A DNA stretch of 64,000 nt from Bradyrhizobium sp. 1(2017). Lineage in GTDB: Bacteria; Pseudomonadota; Alphaproteobacteria; Rhizobiales; Xanthobacteraceae. Of this stretch, positions 8,605 through 16,303 are shown one piece after another. The position numbers were made by a program, and so were the translations under genes. The notes below the pieces were generated by a model that was given only the letters and a program-made list of their open reading frames with translations, ran no database searches and had not been told where the DNA came from. The stretch spans positions 4,670,001 through 4,734,000 of the forward strand of contig NZ_CP050022.2 in NCBI RefSeq assembly GCF_011602485.2, written 5' to 3'. Within the stretch, counting starts at the first letter, position 1. Each line of letters opens with the position of its first letter.

Positions 8605-9783
8605 CTACGCTTCCACCGCAAACGTCAATCCAGCATGATCGACCAGCCGCTTGATCAGCTTGTGCTGCATCGCTGCGCCCGGGGTCCAGAAGCCGGCCGG
8701 AACGTCCGCTGCATCACGCAGCAGGCAGATCGCGCATTCGGAGATCATCTTCGAGGTCGAGCCGTAGCCGGGATCGCGGTCGCCGGTGACGCCGGCGCGT
8801 ACCATGCGGCCGTCGGGCGCGATCGCGACGTAAAGCAGATTGAAGAGGCCGTTTTCGCGCTCCTCCTTCGACGGCCCCTCGCCCGGCTTTGGCGCGTTCG
8901 GGCCGGTCTTCTCGGCGTTGGCTGCCATCACGCGCTTCGCATTGGCCTCGCCCTTCTCGCCGGGACCGGTCAGGACCATCTCGTCGTAGACGAACTCCTT
9001 GCCGTAGGGAAAGCCCATCAGCATGTTGGAGCGGTGGACGTTGCGCGTGTTGATCAGCGCCATCATGAACGGCGCGGCCCAGGATTGCAGATCCTCCTCG
9101 TAAGCCGCCCTGTTGCCCTTCGGTTGCTTCGGACCTGCGAACCCGGGCGTCAGCGCAAAATGATCGTTGAGGATGGCGACGAGGCTGAGGTCCTTGGCGA
9201 CCGCATCGAAGGTCGCTTTCGCACTCGCGGCGGTGCCGCCCGACAGCGTGCCGCGCATGTCGCGCACACGGCCCTTCACGCGCGCGGCCGGCGCGCCGAA
9301 CACGCGTCTGGCTTCTTCCTGCACGAAGAAGGTTCCAAGCTCGAACGGCACGGAATCATAGCCGCAGGAGAACACGATGCGCGCGCCGCTCGCCTTGGCC
9401 GCCGCATCGTATTTGTCGATCATCTGCCGCATCCAGACCGGCTCGCCGCAGAGATCGAAATAAGCCACACCCGCACCGACGCAGGCCGCGAGCAGGTCCT
9501 CGCCATAGAATTGATACGGCCCGACCGTCGTGATCACAGACCTGGTCTGCGCCACCATCGCCTTCAGCGAGACCGCGTCCGACGCGTCCGCAACGATCAG
9601 CGGCGTGTCGGCAGGCGCACCGATCGCATCGCGGACCGATTTCAGCTTGTCGAGGCTGCGGCCCGCCATCGCCCATTTCAGCGCCGTGTCGTTCTTGTAA
9701 TGCGCCGCCAGATATTCGGCCACGAGCTGGCCGGTGAAACCGGTCGCGCCGTAAACGACGATGTCGAATTTCGCAGAGCTCAT
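8605..9783 (-). CDS. Saccharopine dehydrogenase-like (trans-acting enoyl reductase-like) NAD(P)-binding protein
   Basis: The 392-residue protein starts with a Rossmann motif, FDIVVYGATGFTGQLVAEYL. It continues with SVITTVGPYQFYGEDLLAACV and VAYFDLCGEPVWMRQMI, which are typical of the saccharopine dehydrogenase NADP-binding family that includes the mycobacterial trans-acting enoyl reductases. It is unlikely to be a lysine-pathway enzyme because no lysine genes are near. The gene follows a DUF169 gene on the same strand by about 10 bp, so the two are probably co-transcribed. The substrate is unknown. Confidence 0.8.
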   Translation of the reverse strand: MSSAKFDIVVYGATGFTGQLVAEYLAAHYKNDTALKWAMAGRSLDKLKSVRDAIGAPADTPLIVADASDAVSLKAMVAQTRSVITTVGPYQFYGEDLLAACVGAGVAYFDLCGEPVWMRQMIDKYDAAAKASGARIVFSCGYDSVPFELGTFFVQEEARRVFGAPAARVKGRVRDMRGTLSGGTAASAKATFDAVAKDLSLVAILNDHFALTPGFAGPKQPKGNRAAYEEDLQSWAAPFMMALINTRNVHRSNMLMGFPYGKEFVYDEMVLTGPGEKGEANAKRVMAANAEKTGPNAPKPGEGPSKEERENGLFNLLYVAIAPDGRMVRAGVTGDRDPGYGSTSKMISECAICLLRDAADVPAGFWTPGAAMQHKLIKRLVDHAGLTFAVEA

Positions 9784-9792
9784 GATCGGCCT

Positions 9793-10575
9793 TTACTTCT
9801 TCGCGTAGCTCACGCCCATGCCGGCACGGACGTCGCTTTGAATACCATAGGGCGGGATCGGATAGCGCAGACCGTTCCTGGCCAGCGCCTTCATGCCCTC
9901 GATCGCCTTGGCGAGATGCGACGGCTTGAGCGCCATCAGCATCTCCTCGTCCGGCACGCCGCCATAGCGCCGTTCGGCATAGCATGGCAAGGACAGGCTG
10001 GGCTCGCCGGTCTTGAGCGCCCGCCCCCAGGAATCCGCGCAAGCGGTCTCGCCGACGACGCCCCATTCGAACTTCTTGTAGCCGGTATATTGCAGCCCGT
10101 TGATCAGGATGATCATCTGCCCCGGCGTTGCATAGACCAGGCAGATGTCGGGCGGATCGAGCCGGCCGCTCGCCAGCGGACTGACGACGAGCGCCTGATA
10201 CTGCCCGAACGGCACCACGTCCAGCGCCTCCTGGCGCTTGCGCGCGTCGTCCGCGGTGCCGTGCCAGACCCCGACATAGTTCGCGCCGGCGAGCCATGTC
10301 TCGTCCTGCGGCGCAAGCCCGATCACCGCGCGGCATTGCGCGCCGACGAGATCGTCGGCGGTGATGCCGACGGTCCAGCCCAGACGCGCGGCCATGCTGA
10401 CGATCTGGTCGGTGGTGTGGATCGCATTCGGCCGGCGGATCTTCGGGATCGCCTCCATGTCCGCCGCGCGCGCGAACAGCTTCATGCCGATCACATTCGT
10501 CTTCAGCCGCAGCAGATTGTTGAGATCGGCGACGAGGCCGGCAAGATCGATCCTGTCTGCGCTCTGCTCCTGCAT
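9793..10575 (-). CDS. DUF169 family protein
   Basis: The 260-residue protein matches my knowledge of the DUF169 family (NNLLRLKTNVIGMKLFARA near the N-terminus, then IRRPNAIHTTDQIVSMAARLGWTVGITADDLVGAQCRAVIGLAP). Members are cytosolic proteins of unknown biochemical role. The C-terminal part has CYAERRYGGVPDEEMLMALKPSHL. It is the first gene of a probable two-gene unit with the saccharopine-dehydrogenase-like reductase, so a shared pathway is likely. Confidence 0.75.
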   Translation of the reverse strand: MQEQSADRIDLAGLVADLNNLLRLKTNVIGMKLFARAADMEAIPKIRRPNAIHTTDQIVSMAARLGWTVGITADDLVGAQCRAVIGLAPQDETWLAGANYVGVWHGTADDARKRQEALDVVPFGQYQALVVSPLASGRLDPPDICLVYATPGQMIILINGLQYTGYKKFEWGVVGETACADSWGRALKTGEPSLSLPCYAERRYGGVPDEEMLMALKPSHLAKAIEGMKALARNGLRYPIPPYGIQSDVRAGMGVSYAKK

Positions 10576-10632
10576 GGCGTTCCCTCCTTGCCGGCGATCG
10601 CGCGCCGCGTTTCTTGCTTTTCAGTCCTCGTT

Positions 10633-11436
10633 TTAATCCTTGCCCGGTCCCGGAAGCAACTCGCCGGTCCTGCCCATCAGGCGGTACGCCACGAGGCCGA
10701 TCCACTCGCGCACGGCAACGTCGGTTCGTCGGAGGCCGTCCGCGCCCGAATTGGTGAAGGAGAAGAGATTGTCCCGTCCGCCCATTCGCCAGTCCACGGG
10801 ATAGGCCTCGACGTCGAATCCGGCCTTGCGGAAGATTCCCATCGAGCGCGGCATGTGAAACGCCGACGTCACCAGGAGCCAGCGCTCGCCCGGCTTTGGC
10901 GATACCAATTGCTTGGTGAAGATCGCGTTCTCCCAGGTGTTGCGGGAGTTGCGCTCGAGGATCAGGCGTTCCTTCGGGATGCCGATGGCCTCCAGGACCG
11001 GCGCGGAATAGTCGGCTTCCCTCGACTCGGTCGAGATCAGGTTCGACGTGCCCCCCGTGAAGACGATGCGTGCATTGGGATAGCGGCGCGCAAGCTCGGC
11101 CGGCGCAAACAGACGATCGGCCGCGTGCGCGATCACCGGCGTGCGATGCGCCGCCGACAGATCGGTGTCGACGGAGCCGCCAAGCACGATGATGCCGTCG
11201 GGCGCACCGCGCGACGGGTCCCAGGGCGCAAAGCGCGATTCCAGCGGATAGAGCAGGAGATTGCCGAGCGGCGAGAACGCAGCGAGCGCGAGCAGGACCA
11301 GCGTGACCACCGCAAGCTTGCGGCCGAATGCGGCAAAGCGCGTCGCCATCAGCACCACGGACAGGATGCCGAGCTCGACCAGGAGGTTGATCGGCAGCAG
11401 CGCGATCCCGAGGGTCTTGGAAAGCGTGAAAAACAG
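10633..11436 (-). CDS. YdcF family (DUF218) membrane-anchored protein
   Basis: A DUF218/YdcF domain is visible: PDGIIVLGGSVDTDLS, RYPNARIVFTGGTSNLIS, LILERNSRNTWENAIF and WLLVTSAFHMPRSMGIFRKAGF. Family members are linked to envelope metabolism (ElyC/SanA relatives). The first ATG or GTG in frame (GTG 11358) would cut off a conserved-looking first membrane helix encoded upstream (LFFTLSKTLGIALLPINLLV). The frame there is open and begins at a CTG (11436) preceded by GAGCGAGG. I extend the gene to that CTG; the start could instead be 11358. The second helix is AVVTLVLLALAAFSPLGNLL. Confidence 0.75.
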   Translation of the reverse strand: MFFTLSKTLGIALLPINLLVELGILSVVLMATRFAAFGRKLAVVTLVLLALAAFSPLGNLLLYPLESRFAPWDPSRGAPDGIIVLGGSVDTDLSAAHRTPVIAHAADRLFAPAELARRYPNARIVFTGGTSNLISTESREADYSAPVLEAIGIPKERLILERNSRNTWENAIFTKQLVSPKPGERWLLVTSAFHMPRSMGIFRKAGFDVEAYPVDWRMGGRDNLFSFTNSGADGLRRTDVAVREWIGLVAYRLMGRTGELLPGPGKD

Positions 11437-11471
11437 GGGAGCCTCGCTCGAATGGTCGTGCCTGCCATATG

Positions 11472-11539
11472 CGGGCTTGACCGGCCCGGCCTTCTTCAGA
11501 AATCTTCTTGGAAGAGGATCGATCGCCGGGTCAAGCCCG
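11472..11539. repeat. Inverted repeat CGGGCTTGA ... TCAAGCCCG
   Basis: Nine-bp inverted arms about 50 bp apart. They carry the same CGGGCTTGACC core seen in the other dispersed palindromic elements. It lies between the divergent ydcF-like and amidase-like genes. Confidence 0.55.
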
Positions 11540-11567
11540 GACCGATGAAACCAAGCGGACGCGGCAA

Positions 11568-12509
11568 ATGACCCATCATCACCTGCATTCCAGCCCCGAA
11601 ACCTGTCATTGGGGCTTCTTCGAAGCCGCGCTCGAGCCCGTCCTCACCGTGGCCAGCGGCGACGAGGTGACGGTCGACACCATCAGCGGCGGTCCGGACA
11701 TGCTGCCCGACCGCGACGCCTTCCACATTCCGCCGGAGATGCACGAGGTTCACGCCAGGAACGAGCGCATGCTGCCCGGCCACATCCTCACCGGTCCGAT
11801 TGCGGTCGAGGGCGCCGAGCCCGGGGACGTGCTTGCGGTCGAGATCCTCGACGTTCAGCTCCGGCAGGATTGGGGCTGGAACATGATCAAGCCGCTGTCC
11901 GGCACCCTGCCCGACGATTTCCACGAGACGCGCATCCTGAACATCCCGCTGGACCGGTCGCGGATGGTCGGCCGCATGCCGTGGGGCCTCGACCTGCCGC
12001 TCAAGCCGTTCTTCGGCGTCATGGGCGTGTCACCACCGCCGGCGTGGGGCCGCATCTCCTCGCTGATCCCGCGCGCGATGGGTGGCAATCTCGACAACAA
12101 GGAGCTCGGTGCGGGTGCGACGCTGTATCTGCCGGTGTTCGTTCCGGGCGCGCTGTTCTCCTGCGGCGACGGCCACGGCGTGCAGGGCGACGGCGAGGTT
12201 TGCGTCACCGCGATCGAGACCGCGCTTCGGGGCCGCTTCCGCCTGACGCTGCGCAAGGACCTGAAGTTCGACTATCCCCGCGCCGAGACGGCGACGCACT
12301 ACATGACCATGGCGATGGATCCCGATCTCGACCAATGCGTGGTGCGCGCGCTGCGCGACATGATCGCGCTGCTCGGCGAGCGGCGAAACCTGTCGCGCCA
12401 GGACGCCTACACGCTGTGCAGCCTGGCCGCCGATCTGCGGGTGACCCAGACCGTCAACGGCGCCAAGGGCATCCATTGCATGATCGAAAAGGCGATCGTG
12501 CACGGCTGA
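11568..12509 (+). CDS. Acetamidase/formamidase family protein
   Basis: The 313-residue protein has the FmdA/AmdA family pattern: N-terminal THHHLHSSPETCHWGFFEA, then MLPGHILTGPIAVEGAEPGD and DVQLRQDWGWNMI, and later GNLDNKELGAGATLYLPVF and GDGHGVQGDGEVCVTAIE. The last contains the His and Glu residues of the zinc-dependent amidase fold. It probably hydrolyses a small amide. ATG 11568 is chosen because the conserved TH-H start follows it. It stands alone, divergent from the ydcF-like gene. Confidence 0.85.
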   Translation: MTHHHLHSSPETCHWGFFEAALEPVLTVASGDEVTVDTISGGPDMLPDRDAFHIPPEMHEVHARNERMLPGHILTGPIAVEGAEPGDVLAVEILDVQLRQDWGWNMIKPLSGTLPDDFHETRILNIPLDRSRMVGRMPWGLDLPLKPFFGVMGVSPPPAWGRISSLIPRAMGGNLDNKELGAGATLYLPVFVPGALFSCGDGHGVQGDGEVCVTAIETALRGRFRLTLRKDLKFDYPRAETATHYMTMAMDPDLDQCVVRALRDMIALLGERRNLSRQDAYTLCSLAADLRVTQTVNGAKGIHCMIEKAIVHG

Positions 12510-12710
12510 TCCGGCCCCGCCTTTCCCGACCCATCGACGCCAGGCCGCCGCCGGCCATCCCGCGCGGCGCGCTTTGCCGCGCCTGATTTCATGTGCGATT
12601 CCAATGGGCTGAGCGATCAGCCAAGGCCGCATTTGACTCCCACCCCCGAACCTAAATAGAGTCTTAAACGTTACTTTTATGTACCCGAGTATGAGGCTAG
12701 CGTTCGGGCC

Positions 12711-12908
12711 ATGGCCACCGAAAAAGCCGAGACTGACCGTATTCCCGTAACCTTGGCGCTCTCGACCATCACCTATCTGGAGAAACTGGTGAGACAGGGC
12801 ACCCACGGCACCAGCGTTCCCGGCGTCGCACGTACCTTGATCGAGGAAGGCATCCGTCTCGCCATCAAAGACGGGCTTTTGTCGATCCGCGACAACGGCA
12901 GAACGTGA
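12711..12908 (+). CDS. Small hypothetical protein, possible ribbon-helix-helix
   Basis: Sixty-five residues: RIPVTLALSTITYLEKLVRQ followed by GVARTLIEEGIRLAIKDGLL. A short beta-like segment followed by two helices resembles a CopG/Arc-type fold, but I cannot confirm this. It lies upstream of gcrA on the same strand with a 73-bp gap. The region before it is relatively AT-rich (TCTTAAACGTTACTTTTATG) and may hold the promoter. Confidence 0.6.
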   Translation: MATEKAETDRIPVTLALSTITYLEKLVRQGTHGTSVPGVARTLIEEGIRLAIKDGLLSIRDNGRT

Positions 12909-12981
12909 GCACACGCCGGAGGTAAGGCGGACGGATCTCGAGCAGGCGGATGGCCGACATCTGCAACCTGGACCGTTACAC

Positions 12982-13533
12982 ATGCCTGCTCTTTCCCCGA
13001 CTTCTTCACAGACTTTCTCACAGGGTTCTGCACAGACTTCTTCACAGGCTTCTTCGCAAGCTTGTTCGCAAACTTGGACCGACGAACGCATTGAGCTCCT
13101 GAAGCGGCATTTCGAGGCCGGCCTCTCCTGCCGCGAGATCGCCGCCGAAATCGGCGTCAGCCGCAACGCCGTGATCGGCAAGCTGTCCCGGTTGAACTTG
13201 ACGCGCGGCCGGACGGTCGACGACCGCAAGGTTCACGACCGCGGCCCGGCGCCGGGGCGCGCGCGGAGAGCCGTCCCGCGCCTGCAATACGAGATGCTTG
13301 CCACGATCTATGGCGAGACCGATGCGCCCGTGGTCACCGGGCCGATCGACGAGGCCAACCGCTGCTCGCTGCTGGAGCTGTCCGAGAACCGTTGCCGCTG
13401 GCCGATCTCATCGCCGGGCGAAGACGATTTCTGCTTCTGCGGCAATGTCGCGCCCGACGGCCACTCCTACTGCGTCGGCCATAGCCGCCTTGCCTACCGG
13501 CCGAACTCGCGCATCCGCGCCATGCGCGGCTAG
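12982..13533 (+). CDS. gcrA: GcrA-family cell cycle regulator with repeat N-terminal extension
   Basis: From about residue 31 the protein follows the GcrA pattern: TWTDERIELLKRHFEAGLSC, then REIAAEIGVSRNAVIGKLSRL (helix-turn-helix). The C-terminus has the cysteine/histidine-rich SIID part, CRWPISSPGEDDFCFCGN, then SYCVGHSRLAY. GcrA binds RNA polymerase sigma-70 region 2 and methylated GANTC promoters in Caulobacter. Here the usual start is preceded by about 30 residues made of four-residue units ending in Gln (TSSQ, TFSQ, GSAQ, TSSQ, ASSQ, ACSQ). No start codon lies between the repeats and the domain, so the extension is probably translated. Confidence 0.85.
   Translation: MPALSPTSSQTFSQGSAQTSSQASSQACSQTWTDERIELLKRHFEAGLSCREIAAEIGVSRNAVIGKLSRLNLTRGRTVDDRKVHDRGPAPGRARRAVPRLQYEMLATIYGETDAPVVTGPIDEANRCSLLELSENRCRWPISSPGEDDFCFCGNVAPDGHSYCVGHSRLAYRPNSRIRAMRG
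13000..13071 (+). repeat. Six tandem 12-bp units inside gcrA 5' end
   Basis: Units ACTTCTTCACAG, ACTTTCTCACAG, GGTTCTGCACAG, ACTTCTTCACAG, GCTTCTTCGCAA and GCTTGTTCGCAA follow each other without gaps, so copy changes stay in frame. Confidence 0.9.
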
Positions 13534-13573
13534 TTTCTGGTCACGCGTTGAAACCGCCATGCTCCAAAACGAA

Positions 13574-13603
13574 AAACCTCCGGCGGGGCATCACCGGAGG
13601 TTT
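13574..13603 (+). terminator. Hairpin after gcrA
   Basis: AAACCTCCGG (13574-13583) pairs with CCGGAGGTTT (13594-13603) across a 10-nt loop, 40 bp after the gcrA stop. Followed by TTTCTGG rather than a strong T run. Confidence 0.6.
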
Positions 13604-13771
13604 CTGGAGGCTTAGCGTGAAGCTAAGAGCCGTACCTTTCGTATCCGGCCGAGAGCTATATAGCTTAGTAACTCAGGTAAGTAAATAAGTTTGAGGCGAT
13701 TGAATCGCATGGCTCGTCTTCATCGGGAGCGCGGAAGGCTGCCGGATTTCCGAATTCATCATCACATAAAA

Positions 13772-13799
13772 AAGCCCCGGCGGTTTCCCGCCGGGGCTT
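13772..13799 (-). terminator. Rho-independent terminator of the porin gene
   Basis: AAGCCCCGGCGG pairs with CCGCCGGGGCTT across a 4-nt loop. On the minus strand it is followed by a T run (CTTTTTTAT). It lies 25 bp after the porin stop codon. Confidence 0.85.
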
Positions 13800-13823
13800 A
13801 TGTCATCTTCGGAAAGACCGAGC

Positions 13824-15380
13824 TTACCAGTTGCGCTGGGCGCGCAGCAGTAGGCTGTAGGTGTCCTGGTCCTTCAGCTCATACGTGGCCGCCGGCTTGG
13901 CAACGGCGGTCTGCGCACCGGGCGTGATCAGGCCCGAAAACTTCTGGTCGAGATGGCTGTAGGTGAAGTCGGCCGAGAAGGTCAGGTTCTTCACCGGCGT
14001 CCAGCGGGTGATGACACCGATCTGGCCGATGTTGAAGTCCGGGTTGCAGGTGCCGGTCAGGGTCGCGAACGCGGCGCTGCCGCAGATCAGGCTCTTCGCC
14101 GTGCCGCTGTAGTTGACCGCAGCCCACGCACCGTAGAGCGCGGTGTTCCAGAACGGGCTCCAGTTATGGGTGTAGGCACCGCGGAAGCCGTAGGTCTTGG
14201 TCAACTCGAGCTGGCCGCCCGGGCCGAACACTGCGTCAGACACGCCGGCAAAGCCGATGCTCTGATAGGCGGCGTTCGAGCTGCCGAACATCGAGTAGCT
14301 GGTCGCAGCCAGCTCCTGGAAGTTGTAGCGGCTCGCGCCCTCGGTGTAGACGCCCGAGATGTTGATCACGTCGCCTGCGCCGGTCGGGATGTTCTTGATG
14401 CCCAACGCGAGCTGAACGGCCCAGCCCCATTTGTCTTCCGGATGGCCGGTGGTTTCAGTGGCGCCGTAATAGCCGACATGGTTGTCGTGCGCGGCGACCG
14501 ACGCCTGGAACAGGCCCCAGGCCTGGTCGACGCGAACCATGGCGACGAGGTCTGGCGAGCGCGTGCCGCCGAGGTCGTTCGAGCCGTAGGCCCCGCCGAG
14601 AACGCCGGTGGTGGACATGCCGGCGGTGTTCCAGATGTTGGTCTGGAAGACCTGCGTCTGGTCCTGCGCCGAGAACGCCGCCGTGATGCCCTGACCGAAA
14701 TCGGCCGTATAGGTGATCTGGGCGACGCCGTTGGTGGTGCCGCTGCCGCCGACCAGCTGGTCGAAGTTGTTGCCGGGATAGTTGATCCAGGGCGCGTCGA
14801 ATTGCGAGACCGACTTACCCAGGGTGAAACCGGCGAACTGGATGAAGGCGTAGTAGACGCCGAGCGAACCGCCGGAGATGCCGCCGTCGGTGCCGTTGAC
14901 CGCGCCGCCGCTCGAGCCGACGAGACCGGTGCCGGCGGCGTTGAGGCCGAGGGTGCCGCTGTACTGGGTGCCGCCCGTGCCCGAGCCGGTGCCGACATAA
15001 TTGCCGGTCGTCCAGGTGAAGACGGCGTCGAAATAGGTGCGGACCACGCCGTACTCGGTCGCAGTGCGCGTGTCGATGTTGAGATCTTCACGAGCGCGCA
15101 TCGAGTAGTAGTTCGTCAGGCGGTTGTTGGCCGCGAAGACGTTGTTGTACTGGGCGCTGTAATTGCCGCCGGCATTGAGCGCCACTTCGGCACGCAGATA
15201 GCCGCCCAGCTTGATGCAGGTGTCGCTGCCAGGGATGTAGTAGAAGCCCGCACCGTAGAGCGAGCAGATCTTGACGTATTCGACCGCCTTGGCCTTCACC
15301 GGAAGATCGGCCGCCTGGGCTCCACCCACGGCGATCAGACCCGCCGCAGTGCCGAGCAAAAGGCTCTTCACCACTCTCAT
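13824..15380 (-). CDS. Alphaproteobacterial outer-membrane porin
   Basis: The 518-residue protein has a clear signal peptide (MRVVKSLLLGTAAGLIAVGG, then AQAADLPVK) followed by the family hallmark VEYVKICSLYGAGFYYIPGS and CIKLGGYLRAEV. It has many short alternating strands and ends in Trp (LLLRAQRNW), as expected for a beta-barrel inserted by BAM. It should form a trimeric general diffusion channel. A GGAGG ribosome site sits 6 nt before ATG 15380. A strong terminator follows, so it is monocistronic. It belongs to the porin family (Pfam porin_2) common in Bradyrhizobium and Brucella. Confidence 0.92.
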   Translation of the reverse strand: MRVVKSLLLGTAAGLIAVGGAQAADLPVKAKAVEYVKICSLYGAGFYYIPGSDTCIKLGGYLRAEVALNAGGNYSAQYNNVFAANNRLTNYYSMRAREDLNIDTRTATEYGVVRTYFDAVFTWTTGNYVGTGSGTGGTQYSGTLGLNAAGTGLVGSSGGAVNGTDGGISGGSLGVYYAFIQFAGFTLGKSVSQFDAPWINYPGNNFDQLVGGSGTTNGVAQITYTADFGQGITAAFSAQDQTQVFQTNIWNTAGMSTTGVLGGAYGSNDLGGTRSPDLVAMVRVDQAWGLFQASVAAHDNHVGYYGATETTGHPEDKWGWAVQLALGIKNIPTGAGDVINISGVYTEGASRYNFQELAATSYSMFGSSNAAYQSIGFAGVSDAVFGPGGQLELTKTYGFRGAYTHNWSPFWNTALYGAWAAVNYSGTAKSLICGSAAFATLTGTCNPDFNIGQIGVITRWTPVKNLTFSADFTYSHLDQKFSGLITPGAQTAVAKPAATYELKDQDTYSLLLRAQRNW

Positions 15381-15775
15381 TTAAAACCTCCAAGTTGCTC
15401 ATTTTACGGAGACCGGACCGTGAGGCCCCCCAAGATCCCCGTCTTTTCAAATCCGCTCGGCCGCTGTGCGCTTTCGGACACACCCGCATTCGAGCGAGGG
15501 ACGTGAGCGAACCACCTGCAACGGGACGATCGAGTACCCCCCACCGTCGCGGCCAATATGCCTGCGTCGTTCCGCTAATCAAAATAGTTTATCAACTCAG
15601 CTTTATTGTTTCACTAACCCTGTGCCCCGCGCGCAACACCAATATGCTGAGCAGATCATATTTGTAGTTTTAGTGACAAAATAACGCAGCCCTGCACTTG
15701 CGTCAGAGCAGGCTTGCGTGGACTATGGCCCACCGCGAAGTTCGGCCTGAAGAATCAGTTCACGGGAGTGACGCT
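15381..15775. other. Intergenic region between porin and MarR genes, with inverted TTAGTGA motif
   Basis: No gene is visible. TTGTTTCACTAA (15606-15617) and TTAGTGACAAAA (15670-15681) form an imperfect inverted pair about 50 bp apart. They may be sites for the downstream MarR protein. The part next to the porin start should hold the porin promoter. Confidence 0.4.
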
Positions 15776-16282
15776 GTGTCCGCAACGAGGAAAGAGGGTG
15801 CGCGCCTGCGCTCCATCGGAAATCTGGATGTCATCAGGCGCTTCACCTGGGAGATATCGTCAATCAACATGTATCTGGAGGAGCTGCGCCAGTTCTGGGC
15901 GCGAACGCTCGGCATCAGCGGCCCGCAATGGCTGATCCTGATGGCTATCTCCGACCTCGACAAGGACGACGGCATCCCGGTCAACGTCGTCTCCAAGCTG
16001 CTCCACGTCGATCCGTCCTTCGTCACCACGCAGTCCAAGCTGCTCGAGAAGAAGGGTCTGTTGCGCCGCCGTCCCTCGCCGACCGACGCCAGGGTGGTCC
16101 GACTGTCCCTGACCGAGAAGACCCAGAAGCACCTGGCGAGCCTCAACGAACAGTACAAGACCATCAAGGAATTCGTCTTCCAGGAGTTCGACGAACACGA
16201 GCTGACGGAGTTCACCACCAAGCTCGCGATGCTGAAGACCCGACTGGAAAAGGCCTGCGTCCGCCTCACGCTCGACTTTTGA
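15776..16282 (+). CDS. MarR family transcriptional regulator
   Basis: Winged-helix protein of about 168 residues. GISGPQWLILMAISDLDKDD leads into the DNA-binding part (VNVVSKLLHVDPSFVTTQSKLLEKKGLLRRRPSPTDARVVRLSLT) with the typical wing. The C-terminus is a long dimerisation helix. GTG 15776 is preferred because GGGAG lies 7 nt before it; ATG 15725 and TTG 15698 are in-frame alternatives that add up to 26 residues. No obvious target gene adjoins it apart from the porin and the convergent hydrolase-like gene. Confidence 0.8.
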   Translation: MSATRKEGARLRSIGNLDVIRRFTWEISSINMYLEELRQFWARTLGISGPQWLILMAISDLDKDDGIPVNVVSKLLHVDPSFVTTQSKLLEKKGLLRRRPSPTDARVVRLSLTEKTQKHLASLNEQYKTIKEFVFQEFDEHELTEFTTKLAMLKTRLEKACVRLTLDF

Positions 16283-16303
16283 TGCGAGCGCAAGACCAGG
16301 CGT

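Noticed and set aside
8515..11571. 1018-codon plus-strand open frame
   Set aside because: It runs antisense to three well-supported minus-strand genes (reductase, DUF169, YdcF) and has an Arg/His-rich composition without domains.
12982..13080. The 12-bp repeats in gcrA as a CRISPR-like or regulatory array
   Set aside because: Units are contiguous without spacers and lie in frame at the start of a coding sequence.
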